Of a stretch of DNA of 64,000 nt, positions 18,299-26,280 are shown piece after piece. Every line of letters begins with the position of its first letter. Position 1 is the first letter of the stretch. Origin of the DNA: Oscillospiraceae bacterium. Lineage in GTDB: Bacteria; Bacillota; Clostridia; Oscillospirales; Ruminococcaceae. The position numbers were made by a program, and so were the translations under genes. The stretch lies in contig JAFVOU010000039.1 of the NCBI GenBank assembly GCA_017505635.1, positions 1 through 64,000 of the forward strand, given 5' to 3'. Below the pieces are notes generated by a model. The model ran no database searches and had not been told where the DNA came from. It was given only the letters and a program-made list of their open reading frames with translations.

Positions 18299-18517
18299 AT
18301 GAAAGCAAGAATCCCTAAACACAGAGAATTTATCATCCAGTTTGCTGAAGATTACGAAAAACAGGAAGAATGCTGGGGCAAACTTCAGGAAATTATGGAC
18401 GAATACAAAAAACAGGGTAAATCTGTTTACACAAAAACTTTTATCGAAGACAACGAAGAAAAAGTTAAAGCTCTTCAGGCTGAATACGAATTCACATACA
18501 CAATCGAAGAAAAATAA
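18299..18517 (+). CDS. Small charged protein of unknown function, 72 aa
   Basis: I do not recognise the family. The protein is hydrophilic and helix-prone (rich in Lys, Glu and Gln), with a single Cys and a Trp in the stretch KQEECWGKLQEIM. It has no signal peptide or membrane segment. It looks real: it has a good promoter, the ribosome binding site AAGGAG nine bases before the ATG, a strong terminator ten bases after the stop, and codon use like the highly expressed genes here (AAA, GAA, CAG). That suggests an abundant small cytosolic protein. It is a stand-alone gene between two leftward units. Confidence 0.82.
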   Translation: MKARIPKHREFIIQFAEDYEKQEECWGKLQEIMDEYKKQGKSVYTKTFIEDNEEKVKALQAEYEFTYTIEEK

Positions 18518-18526
18518 CAAAAACTT

Positions 18527-18560
18527 AAAGGCGGTACTTTTGTACCGCCTTTTAATTTTT
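18527..18560 (+). terminator. Bidirectional terminator between the 72-aa gene and the MBL gene
   Basis: AAAGGCGGTAC / GTACCGCCTTT with loop TTTT is followed by TTAATTTTTG on the plus strand and by TTTAAGTTTTTG on the minus strand. It should serve both convergent units. Confidence 0.9.
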
Positions 18561-18580
18561 GTTCTGCACCAATGCAGATA

Positions 18581-19384
18581 TTATTCAATTTCCAGAACAA
18601 GGCTTACGCCCACTTCTTTTACATTCAGCTTTTCCATCATTCTGCATTTTGCCGCAAGGGAAACACAATGGCATGGGTAAAGTATTTCGATTTTGTTTTC
18701 GACAAAATATTTTACAGTTCCGGCAAGTTTTTCATCATCCCCGAAAAGATGAAACCCGCCGATTATGCCGCAGATTTTCTCCTCGCCGCAGACCTGCTTT
18801 GCCCATTGGCATATATTGCATATACCGCTGTGAGAACAGCCTGTGATGATAAACAGCCCGTTTTTGCTTTTGTAGGCAAGGGCGGTATCATCATAAAGAC
18901 TGTCCGGTGTCCGTGTTCCGTCAGCTTCAACTTCACCTACTGTGCCGTTTTCGTAACCGAAAACCCTTGGAATTTCTCCCAGATACCATAGATTTCTGCA
19001 AAGTTCAAAAGGTTTGCCGGTAAGATTGCATTCAAAGGCTTCTTCCATTTCCGTTCTGCTGTAAGGGGAACCCACATATAAATCACCCACATATTTTTTA
19101 TCAAAACATCCCGGGTGGGCAACAATCTGCGCTGCGGGAATATCGGTTTTCTCAAAACAGCTGAGCCCTTTTGTGTGGTCATCATGCCCGTGTGAAAACA
19201 CGATATAGTCGGTAAGCGACAAATCAATATCAAGCTTTTCGGCATTTCTGATAAACACATCGCTGTATCCTGTGTCAAACAGAATATTTTTGCCGTCCTG
19301 CTCTATGAAAAAACTGAGGGCAGGCTCGCCAAGATAGTATTGGTCAATATATGTATTGTTGTCGGTGAGGACTGTAAGTTTCAT
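18581..19384 (-). CDS. MBL-fold metallohydrolase
   Basis: The 267-residue protein has the metallo-beta-lactamase fold signature ILFDTGYSDVF followed by SHGHDDH (His65, His67, Asp68, His70) for a two-metal site. Further metal ligands appear as GCSHSGICN, GGFHLF and YPCHCVSL. The arrangement resembles the group annotated as dihydropterin-ribofuranosyl-aminobenzene phosphate synthase-like hydrolases, but substrates in this group are mostly unknown. It lies 11 bases downstream of the sortase gene as the last gene of a four-gene leftward unit (clp, thioesterase, sortase, MBL). No signal peptide is present, so it should act in the cytosol. Confidence 0.88.
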   Translation of the reverse strand: MKLTVLTDNNTYIDQYYLGEPALSFFIEQDGKNILFDTGYSDVFIRNAEKLDIDLSLTDYIVFSHGHDDHTKGLSCFEKTDIPAAQIVAHPGCFDKKYVGDLYVGSPYSRTEMEEAFECNLTGKPFELCRNLWYLGEIPRVFGYENGTVGEVEADGTRTPDSLYDDTALAYKSKNGLFIITGCSHSGICNICQWAKQVCGEEKICGIIGGFHLFGDDEKLAGTVKYFVENKIEILYPCHCVSLAAKCRMMEKLNVKEVGVSLVLEIE

Positions 19385-19395
19385 AATATTTCCCT

Positions 19396-20199
19396 TTACT
19401 GCTTAAGTTTTGCAACAACAACAAAACGGTGTGTTTCGTTGTTGTAGGCACAGGTTGTCAGGGTGATAAGCTTATCACCCTCGGTTACGCTGATTTCTGT
19501 ATCGTAATATGAATGTGCTTTGACTCTGCTTACATAGTCGGCAAAATTGTCACCGCTGATGTTGCCGCTGTAGTTGTACCAGCGGAATGCATCAGGATTG
19601 TCTTCTGCAGGTATTTCGATGTAGAACGCTGCAAAAACTTCGTAGGTCTGCAGCTTGTCCACCGTGTCAAAACGGATTTCCCTGTGAGTTTCCCAGAATT
19701 CCTTTTCGGCATAGTCCAGCAGAGTTGTAAACATTGTGTCGTCATTCATACGATGGCCATAGATAAGCACATTTGTGCTGTTTACATCACAGCCTTCACC
19801 CAGAAACGGTGTACCGCTTACTGCATAGCTGCCGTCAAATGCACGGCGCAGATAATATTCGGTATCATCAGGTGTGTGCACAACAGGGTAGCTCAAGGGA
19901 GTGCCTTCGATAGAAATCCAACCAATAAAATCCTTGTTCTGCTCTTTAAGTTTTGCATAGTGTTCCAGAACAAGTTCACCGGCATTAGTATCTTCGTCCT
20001 GTTTCTGTTCTGTTGCCTGTTCAACCGCCTGCTGAAGTTCATTGTTCATCTGTTCATAGGCAGATTTTTCTTTTTCTCTCTGCAGCAGTTCTTTGGCAAG
20101 CATAAATCCCGAACCTATAAAAACTGCGGTAAAAACTGCCAATAAAAAGGTAAGCAAACGTGATGAGCGTTTGCTTTTGCCTGTTTTTTTATCTTTCAT
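19396..20199 (-). CDS. Class B sortase
   Basis: Sortases join surface proteins to the cell wall by transpeptidation at a sorting motif. This 267-residue protein has a basic N-terminus, one membrane anchor (about residues 14-33), a Glu/Gln-rich stalk, and a catalytic domain with His149 in LIYGHRMNDD, Cys250 in TLTTCAY and Arg258 in HRFVVVAK. The long helix-containing region between His and Cys is typical of class B. I place the start at the ATG 20197-20199, one base after the stop of the thioesterase gene, implying translational coupling; an upstream TTG is possible. No protein with an obvious sorting signal is encoded in the window. Confidence 0.9.
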   Translation of the reverse strand: MKDKKTGKSKRSSRLLTFLLAVFTAVFIGSGFMLAKELLQREKEKSAYEQMNNELQQAVEQATEQKQDEDTNAGELVLEHYAKLKEQNKDFIGWISIEGTPLSYPVVHTPDDTEYYLRRAFDGSYAVSGTPFLGEGCDVNSTNVLIYGHRMNDDTMFTTLLDYAEKEFWETHREIRFDTVDKLQTYEVFAAFYIEIPAEDNPDAFRWYNYSGNISGDNFADYVSRVKAHSYYDTEISVTEGDKLITLTTCAYNNETHRFVVVAKLKQ

Positions 20200-20200
20200 A

Positions 20201-20566
20201 TTATTTGTTGAGTTTTGCAAGAAAACGTTCTACATTGATAACTGCGCGTGTATGTTCGCCTTCGCCGATAAGCACACCGTCTTCGTAAGCTTTGATAACA
20301 AAGTCGTACATTCTGCCTTCCTGTTTAACAAGAGTTGCCTCAACTGTTACTGTTGCGCCAACTTTTGTTGCTTTAATATGTGTTGTGCCAACTTTTGTAC
20401 CAACACTGCTTTCGCCTTCTTTAAGATCTTCGTCCATAAGTGTTTTTGCTGTATCTTCCATACAACCGATAAGTGCAGGTGTACCGAATACATCAAGTGT
20501 GCCGCTTGCAAATCTGCTTGCTGTCATATCGTCTGTTACAACATAGGATTTTGTTAAAGTTCTCAT
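20201..20566 (-). CDS. Hotdog-fold thioesterase (fluoroacetyl-CoA thioesterase-like)
   Basis: The 121-residue sequence is a single hotdog domain with the pattern of the FlK-like thioesterase group: MRTLTKSYVVTDDMTASRFASG, then GTPALIGCMEDTAKTLM (the catalytic-helix region) and SSVGTKVGTTHIKATKVGATVTVEATLV. These enzymes hydrolyse acyl-CoA thioesters, but the substrate here is not evident and resistance to fluoroacetate should not be assumed. The gene lies 18 bases downstream of the ClpC-like gene and is coupled to the sortase gene. The pairing with a sortase has no obvious metabolic logic. Confidence 0.83.
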   Translation of the reverse strand: MRTLTKSYVVTDDMTASRFASGTLDVFGTPALIGCMEDTAKTLMDEDLKEGESSVGTKVGTTHIKATKVGATVTVEATLVKQEGRMYDFVIKAYEDGVLIGEGEHTRAVINVERFLAKLNK

Positions 20567-20584
20567 AGTAAAACCTCGCTAATT

Positions 20585-22834
20585 TTATTTCATAACCACC
20601 CTGTCGTCCTCTACGTCAAGATAGATGGTATCATTAGCTTTTATTTTACCATTAAATATACCCTCTGACAAGAAATTTTCTACAGTATCACTTATTTCTT
20701 TTCTAAGCGGACGTGCGCCATAACTCTGACTGTATCCCCTTTTTGATATAAAAGCCGTAAGTGCAGGCGAACAGTCAAGTGTTATGTGCAGGTTTTCAAG
20801 CCTTGCCTTGAGCTGCATAAGCATAATTGCAGCTATCTTTTCCACATTTTTCTGTGTCAGCGGGTCAAAAATTATAACTTCGTCTATGCGTCCGATAAAT
20901 TCCGGAGAAAACTTTTCTTTAAGTGCAGTATTTACTATGTCTTTGTTTAATTCTGCCTTGCTGTCTCCGCCGTTTGAAAAACCAAGCTGACAGCTTTTGC
21001 TCTGCAGCTGTTTTGCTCCAACATTGGATGTCATAATTATAATTGCATTTTTAAAGCTGACGGTTTTTCCCGTACTTGTTGTTACAAATCCGTCATCAAG
21101 TATCTGCAGCAGCAGATTTGTAAAATCAGGATGTGCCTTTTCTATTTCATCAAACAGCACCACACTGTAAGGTCTTGGCAGAAGTTCCTTCTCCAGCTTT
21201 CCGCCGTCATCATATCCTACATATCCGGGAGGAGAACCTATAAGTTTGGTTATATCGTTTTTTTCACCGTATTCGCTGCAGTCAATGCGTATAACTGCCT
21301 TTTCGTCACCGTAAATACATTTTGACAGCACTTTGCAGGTCTGGGTTTTGCCAACCCCCGTCGGACCAAGAAAAAGGAATGAGGCAATGGGTCTGTCCTG
21401 TTCCCGCAAGCCCACACGCCACTTTTTAACCGCATCAGCAACCGCTTTTACAGCTTTGTCTTGTCCTATAATATTTTTCTGCAACTGTTGTTCCAGTGTT
21501 AAAAGCCTTTCTTTTTCCTGCCGTGTAAGCTGCTCGACGGGGATTTTTGTCTGGTCACTTATAACCTTCTGCATAACAGCCTCGTCCACAGTATCCTGTT
21601 TTGCAAGCTTTGCACGGGCACAGGCTTCGTCCAGCAGGTCCACAGTCTTATCCGGCCAGTAACGCCCCTGTATATATCTGCCCGTAAGTTTTACTGCCTC
21701 CTCAAGTGCTTTGTCCGATATGGATATGCCGTGATGCTTTTCGTATCTGTCTTTCAGCCCCAATAAAATTTTCACCGCTGCTTCCTCGGTAGGTTCGTTT
21801 ATCTCCACCCTGCTGAAACGCCGTTCCAGTGCCGAATCCTTTTCGATAATGCGCCGGTATTCATCAAGGGTTGTTGCTCCGATAACCTGCACTTTTCCCC
21901 TTGCAAGGGCCGGTTTAAGAATATTTGCTGCATCTATTGCTCCTTCTGCCGCACCTGCCGTTGCTATGATGTGAATTTCATCGATAAACAGAATAACATC
22001 CCGGTCCCCGCTTACCTCCTCGATTATGTTTTTCAGCCTGTCCTCAAAATCGCCGCGGTATTTTGTACCTGCAATAAGCTGGGTTATATCAAGGGAATAT
22101 ATAACCTTGTTCCACATCTCTGCCGGCACCTTTTTCTGTGCTATAAGGTTTGCAACCCCCTCCACAACAACGGTTTTTCCAACTCCCGCCTCTCCCACAA
22201 GACAGGGATTGTTTTTTTGCCTGCGCAAAAGAATTTCTATTATGCGCTGTATCTCCCTGTCCCTTTCAAGGCAAGGGTCAAACAGGGTTGTCTGTGCCTG
22301 TTTGACAAGATTTTTTGCGTATTTTTCGAGATTTTTAAATTCTTTTTTGTTTTCTTCTTCTCTTTTAGGGGCACTTTGAAACTGCAGTGTACCAAATTTT
22401 TCGCTTATTGTTCCAAGTTTTTTTACAAACCCGGGTTCATCCTTTACATAAATCAGCACAAGCTGACGGGCAATACAGTTTTCGTTTGCCATTACAGCCA
22501 GCATAATTTCGCACACGTCCACCGACCATCTGCCGTTTTTGCGGGCAATTTCTCCCGCCTGTTTTAAAACTGTAACGGCATTAAGGGACAAATCCTCATG
22601 GCACAGACTGCTCTGCCTGCCTGTGCCCATAACCGCTGTTACAGCATTGTATACCGCCGAAAAACCTATCCCGGATTTTTCCAGCAGGTCGTTTGTATCA
22701 TTTTTTCCCTGAGACATTATGCCAAGCAGAATATGCTCGGTGCCTACGGTAAGGTGTCCCATTTTCTGGGCTATGTCAATTCCTGCGCTTACACTGCGGT
22801 TTGCGCATTCTGAAAAATTTTTAAATCTGTACAT
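20585..22834 (-). CDS. clpC: ClpC-type AAA+ unfoldase (Hsp100)
   Basis: This 749-residue double AAA+ protein has a Clp N domain (residues 1 to about 140, [31 protein letters not shown]). AAA1 has Walker A GEAGVGKT and Walker [10 protein letters not shown], and AAA2 has GPTGVGKTQ and [14 protein letters not shown] hydrophobic-Gly-Phe loop (QLGFSNG) sits where ClpP-binding loops occur, so it probably partners ClpP. It lacks a clear UVR/M-type coiled coil of normal ClpC length, and no ctsR or mcsAB lies nearby, so it may be a divergent paralogue. The start ATG 22832-22834 has CAGGGA upstream; an earlier in-frame TTG is less likely. Confidence 0.9.
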   Translation of the reverse strand: MYRFKNFSECANRSVSAGIDIAQKMGHLTVGTEHILLGIMSQGKNDTNDLLEKSGIGFSAVYNAVTAVMGTGRQSSLCHEDLSLNAVTVLKQAGEIARKNGRWSVDVCEIMLAVMANENCIARQLVLIYVKDEPGFVKKLGTISEKFGTLQFQSAPKREEENKKEFKNLEKYAKNLVKQAQTTLFDPCLERDREIQRIIEILLRRQKNNPCLVGEAGVGKTVVVEGVANLIAQKKVPAEMWNKVIYSLDITQLIAGTKYRGDFEDRLKNIIEEVSGDRDVILFIDEIHIIATAGAAEGAIDAANILKPALARGKVQVIGATTLDEYRRIIEKDSALERRFSRVEINEPTEEAAVKILLGLKDRYEKHHGISISDKALEEAVKLTGRYIQGRYWPDKTVDLLDEACARAKLAKQDTVDEAVMQKVISDQTKIPVEQLTRQEKERLLTLEQQLQKNIIGQDKAVKAVADAVKKWRVGLREQDRPIASFLFLGPTGVGKTQTCKVLSKCIYGDEKAVIRIDCSEYGEKNDITKLIGSPPGYVGYDDGGKLEKELLPRPYSVVLFDEIEKAHPDFTNLLLQILDDGFVTTSTGKTVSFKNAIIIMTSNVGAKQLQSKSCQLGFSNGGDSKAELNKDIVNTALKEKFSPEFIGRIDEVIIFDPLTQKNVEKIAAIMLMQLKARLENLHITLDCSPALTAFISKRGYSQSYGARPLRKEISDTVENFLSEGIFNGKIKANDTIYLDVEDDRVVMK

Positions 22835-22901
22835 AATCTGTTTCCCTGCAAAATTAATAGACAATATAAAACTGCCTGTATAGATTATGCTACGGGATAA
22901 A

Positions 22902-22930
22902 AAAAATAAGCCGGAAAATCCGGCTTACTG
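22902..22930 (-). terminator. Terminator of the TSCPD protein gene
   Basis: On the minus strand AAGCCGG / CCGGCTT with loop ATTTT is followed by a run of eight T. It lies 22 bases after the TSCPD stop codon. Confidence 0.85.
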
Positions 22931-22948
22931 CTGTCAATTATTTGAAAA

Positions 22949-23197
22949 TTATTTTGCAAGTGCTTCTTCAATTGCCAAAGCAATCTGGTCAGGGCAGCTT
23001 GTGGATTTAAAACCGCATCTTACACCTTTCATTCTTTTTGCAACATCTTCTGCTTTCATACCTATAACAAGTCTGGAAATGCCTTCGATATTGCCGCTGC
23101 AGCCGCCGATAACCTTGATATCTTTAATGATACCGTCTTCGATAACAATTTTTGTGCTTCTGGAGCACACGCCTTTGTTCATTCTTGTATATTCCAT
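22949..23197 (-). CDS. TSCPD-domain protein (TIGR03905 type), 82 aa
   Basis: This small protein carries the TSCPD signature at residues 64-70 (FKSTSCPDQIALAIEEAL) and the GGCSGN motif near residue 32. The TSCPD domain is also found at the C-terminus of some ribonucleotide reductases. Stand-alone TIGR03905-type proteins are widespread in Clostridia and of unknown function. Conserved Cys residues at GVCS, GGCSG, VRCG and TSCPD hint at metal or redox chemistry. The gene is separated from clpC by a terminator, so it is its own unit. An AGGGG-like ribosome binding site precedes the ATG. Confidence 0.85.
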   Translation of the reverse strand: MEYTRMNKGVCSRSTKIVIEDGIIKDIKVIGGCSGNIEGISRLVIGMKAEDVAKRMKGVRCGFKSTSCPDQIALAIEEALAK

Positions 23198-23283
23198 TAT
23201 ATTTACCCCTTTTTATTACTATTCCAAAACATATTAACAAAAACTTTTGCAAAATGCAACTGTTTTGTGATATTATACTGCAA

Positions 23284-23312
23284 TTGACACTTAAAGCAAA
23301 AACATATAAAAT
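23284..23312 (+). promoter_or_regulatory. Promoter of dnaD-dnaI
   Basis: A perfect TTGACA is followed after 17 bases by TAAAAT. The AAAGGAGG ribosome binding site follows about 18 bases after the -10 element. Confidence 0.8.
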
Positions 23313-23347
23313 AGATATACATATTTTGAAAGGAGGCGTCACGGCCT

Positions 23348-24226
23348 GTGAAATTTGTTTTTATGAAATCCGAGTTCAAGGGCACATATGTGCCTGATGC
23401 TGTTTTTGACGGTCTGTACGACGCCCGCAACAACGACCTTAAAGTTATCCTTTATGTTATTAAAAACGAGGAAACCGACCCTTTGAAAATAAGCAGTGAT
23501 CTGAACATAAGCCACTCTGCAGCAGTATCTTCTCTTATGTACTGGGCTGACCATGGGCTTATCCACTGCGAAGAAGAAACTGCAAAACCTAAAAAGAAAA
23601 AGGCTTTGTCCAGCGAAATTATCGCCACAATGGCATCTGACCCCGGTGTAAAGGCACTGTGTCAGAATCTGCAGATTATCTTTGGATCCTCTTTAAGCGA
23701 AAACTATACAAACCAGTTTATTTCGCTTTATCTGGAAGAAAATATCCCTGTGGATGTTATCCTGCCAATTGCACAGCACTACATTTCTCTTGAAGAGTAC
23801 AGCCCTGCATATATCCTTAAAGTTATCCGTTCGTGGCAGAAGAAACACAAATTTGAAAACGGCAATGACGTAGACAGATATCTTGGATTGCTGCAGAAGC
23901 GGAACGAAGTTTATGAAAAGGTGTGCAGAATTTTCGGGCTGGATATTACAAAGCTTAAAACCAGCGAAAAAACGGTTATCGACCGCTGGCAGGAAAAATA
24001 CAATATGAGCTTTGATATGATTGAAGAAAGCTTTATCCGTGCAGGCAGCCTTGCAGGCATCGCCTACTGCAACGGCATACTGAAAAACTGGTCACAGAAG
24101 GGCTATAAAACACCAAAAGACCTTGAAAGTGAAATTTCCAACATTACACAAAGCAAACGTAATATAGATTCTCAGGACGATTTGATTATCAAAAACATCA
24201 CTAACGTTCCTGTATTCAGAGATTAA
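23348..24226 (+). CDS. dnaD: DnaD-domain replication initiation protein
   Basis: DnaD-family proteins remodel DNA at origins and restart sites and recruit the helicase loader. This 292-residue protein has an N-terminal winged-helix-like region (residues about 25-75), a Lys-rich linker (KPKKKK) and two DnaB_2/DnaD C-terminal helical repeats, the second ending around FIRAGSLAGIAYCNGILKNWSQKGYKTPKDL, close to the family YxxxIL-W hallmark. A GTG start (23348) is used here, 12 bases after AAAGGAGG; the ATG five codons later is an alternative. The gene is followed 14 bases later by the DnaI-like loader, the expected functional partner. Confidence 0.88.
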   Translation: MKFVFMKSEFKGTYVPDAVFDGLYDARNNDLKVILYVIKNEETDPLKISSDLNISHSAAVSSLMYWADHGLIHCEEETAKPKKKKALSSEIIATMASDPGVKALCQNLQIIFGSSLSENYTNQFISLYLEENIPVDVILPIAQHYISLEEYSPAYILKVIRSWQKKHKFENGNDVDRYLGLLQKRNEVYEKVCRIFGLDITKLKTSEKTVIDRWQEKYNMSFDMIEESFIRAGSLAGIAYCNGILKNWSQKGYKTPKDLESEISNITQSKRNIDSQDDLIIKNITNVPVFRD

Positions 24227-24240
24227 ACGGGAGAAAAGTT

Positions 24241-25200
24241 ATGGCAACAAACACCCAGACTGTTTCCAATGCAAACGATACCCTTGCAAGACGCCGTCAG
24301 GCAAACAGCAGTTTGCTTATGCGCCGTCAGCAGGAAGTATTTGCAAAATTGCCTCAGATTGAGGATATCGGTTATGAAATAACCGCTCTTGGTGCAGATT
24401 TTACCATGGCAAAGCTGGCTAAAAACGAAGAACGGGCTGCAAAGCTTAAACAGCAGATGCTGGAACTTGAACAGAATAAAAGAAAAATGCTTGTGGAAAA
24501 CGGCTTTAGTGCAGATTACCTTGACCCCGTCTACACCTGCCCTGTATGCAAGGATAAAGGTTTTGCAGAAGGTAAAATATGCAGCTGCTTAAAACAGGAG
24601 ATTATAAAACAGCGTCAGAATATGCTTACCAGCCTTTCCCCTGCACCAAAAACCAGTTTTGAGCAGTTCAGCCTTGAATACTATCCTGATGTCACCGACG
24701 AAAAAGGCATTAACCCCCGCAGACAGATGCAGCAGATTTTCAGCTACTGCAAAAAATATGCCGAAAGCTTTAACCGAAGCCGCCGCAGCATACTTATGCT
24801 TGGTTCTTCCGGTCTTGGCAAAACACATCTTTCCTGTGCAATTGCCGAAGAATGTGTAGAAAAAGGCTTTGTTGTTATGTACGCAAGCAGTCAGAGCATG
24901 TTTGAACAGTTTGAAAACAACCGCTACGATACACAGAATATCTTAAGCGATATTCTTGACTGTGACCTTTTTATCCTCGATGACCTTGGCACAGAATATT
25001 TGACTGCACACGGGCTGAGCATTCTTTACAATATAATCAACACAAGAATGCTTAACGGTGCACCGTGTATCTTCTCCACAAATCTTACAAGCCAGAAAGC
25101 ACTTACTGCAAAGTACGGCGAAAAAATTGTTTCACGTCTGCTGGGCAGCTGTGATACCTTGTTCTTTGTTGGCGAAGATATAAGATTTAAAAAAAGATAA
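24241..25200 (+). CDS. dnaI: DnaC/DnaI-type helicase loader ATPase
   Basis: This 319-residue AAA+ protein loads the replicative helicase. It has an N-terminal coiled region, a probable zinc-binding Cys cluster (Cys100, Cys103, Cys114, Cys116 in CPVCKDKGFAEGKICSC), Walker A GSSGLGKTH (about 188-196), Walker B LFILDDLGTE and the sensor/box VII region FSTNLT...SRLLG. The Cys cluster before the ATPase core matches Bacillus DnaI more than Escherichia coli DnaC. Its coupling to dnaD in one operon supports the role in initiation and primosome assembly. A GGGAG ribosome binding site overlaps the dnaD end. Confidence 0.92.
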   Translation: MATNTQTVSNANDTLARRRQANSSLLMRRQQEVFAKLPQIEDIGYEITALGADFTMAKLAKNEERAAKLKQQMLELEQNKRKMLVENGFSADYLDPVYTCPVCKDKGFAEGKICSCLKQEIIKQRQNMLTSLSPAPKTSFEQFSLEYYPDVTDEKGINPRRQMQQIFSYCKKYAESFNRSRRSILMLGSSGLGKTHLSCAIAEECVEKGFVVMYASSQSMFEQFENNRYDTQNILSDILDCDLFILDDLGTEYLTAHGLSILYNIINTRMLNGAPCIFSTNLTSQKALTAKYGEKIVSRLLGSCDTLFFVGEDIRFKKR

Positions 25201-25206
25201 TGGGAT

Positions 25207-25242
25207 AAAATATCAGAGGTTTTACAGCTTCTGATATTTTTG
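25207..25242 (+). terminator. Terminator of dnaD-dnaI
   Basis: AAAATATCAGA pairs with TCTGATATTTT over a 12-base loop, followed by TTG. It lies just after the dnaI stop and shortly before the next start codon. Confidence 0.65.
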
Positions 25243-25255
25243 TACAGGTTTATTT

Positions 25256-26167
25256 ATGAAAAAATATAAAAAGGTTTATATCGAAATAACCAATATCTGC
25301 AATCTTAACTGTACCTTCTGCCCGGGGCACAAAAGACAGCTTAAAGAGATGAGTGCAGAAAATTTTGAAACTGTTTTGAGCAGAACACACCATATCGGCG
25401 AAAACTTTTATCTGCATCTTATGGGAGAACCTACCGCTCACAGTGAATTTGCCGAAATTCTTGATATATGCAGCAGCTATGGCATACGCCCAAACATCAC
25501 TACAAACGGCACTCTGCTTGGCAAAAAGGCCGATATTATTCTGCAGAAAGATGTGCGCAATGTAAGCATATCGCTGCACAGCTTTGAAGCAAATGACCTT
25601 AATAAATCCCTTGAAAATTATCTTGGAGATATAACTGATTTCTGCAGAAAAGCTCTTGGCAGCAGAACCGTTGTGGAACTGAGACTGTGGAATATGAGCC
25701 GCGAAAGCCTTGCTGACCCAAACAGCTTCAACTTTAAAATAACAGAATTTCTGCGTGAAAACCTTGACCTTGGCAGTGAAATATATGACAGAATTAACGA
25801 AACATTTTTTGCGATGGAAGGCAACCGCAAAAAGAATTTCCGTTTAAAAGAAAACATTTTTCTTGGTATGTCAGAACAGTTCAGCTGGCCAAGCATAGAA
25901 AATTCTCCAAATGAAATATGCAAAGGCTTCTGCTATGGTCTGCGCAATCAGATTGCAGTACTGGCAGACGGCACAGTTGTTCCCTGCTGCCTTGATGCAG
26001 ACGGCAATATGCCACTTGGAAATATTTTTGAAGATGAAATTGAAAATATTATAAACAGCAAAAGAGCCAAAAACATTTATGACGGTTTTACCAATCACAA
26101 GGCTGTTGAATCCTTGTGCCAGAGCTGCGGTTATATGAAAAAATATCTTCAGTTTAAAAAAATATAA
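25256..26167 (+). CDS. Radical SAM protein with SPASM-type C-terminus
   Basis: The N-terminus YIEITNICNLNCTFC holds the CxxxCxxC cluster for the radical SAM [4Fe-4S] centre (Cys15, Cys19, Cys22). It is followed by LMGEPTAHSEF and NITTNGTLL, typical strands of the TIM barrel. The C-terminal part has a shortened SPASM-like Cys set: CKGFCYG, VVPCCLDADGNMPLGN and LCQSCGY. SPASM proteins often modify peptides or act as enzyme maturases. No small precursor peptide or target enzyme is visible nearby, so the substrate is unknown. At 303 residues it is compact for the family. It stands alone between two terminators. Confidence 0.88.
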   Translation: MKKYKKVYIEITNICNLNCTFCPGHKRQLKEMSAENFETVLSRTHHIGENFYLHLMGEPTAHSEFAEILDICSSYGIRPNITTNGTLLGKKADIILQKDVRNVSISLHSFEANDLNKSLENYLGDITDFCRKALGSRTVVELRLWNMSRESLADPNSFNFKITEFLRENLDLGSEIYDRINETFFAMEGNRKKNFRLKENIFLGMSEQFSWPSIENSPNEICKGFCYGLRNQIAVLADGTVVPCCLDADGNMPLGNIFEDEIENIINSKRAKNIYDGFTNHKAVESLCQSCGYMKKYLQFKKI

Positions 26168-26172
26168 AATAA

Positions 26173-26213
26173 AATCCGTACAGCAACCTGTCTGCTGTGC
26201 GGATATTTTTTTG
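26173..26213 (+). terminator. Terminator of the radical SAM gene
   Basis: AATCCGTACAGCA pairs with TGCTGTGCGGATT-like sequence (one G-U pair) and is followed by a run of seven T. Confidence 0.8.
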
Positions 26214-26220
26214 ACAATTA

Positions 26221-26249
26221 TTGATTATCAAAATCTGCAGGCGTATAAT
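26221..26249 (+). promoter_or_regulatory. Promoter of the MATE transporter gene
   Basis: TTGATT and TATAAT lie 17 bases apart, with AAGGGGTGA about 30 bases downstream of the -10 element. Confidence 0.6.
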
Positions 26250-26280
26250 GAATATATTGAATACAATCTTTTGCTAAGGG

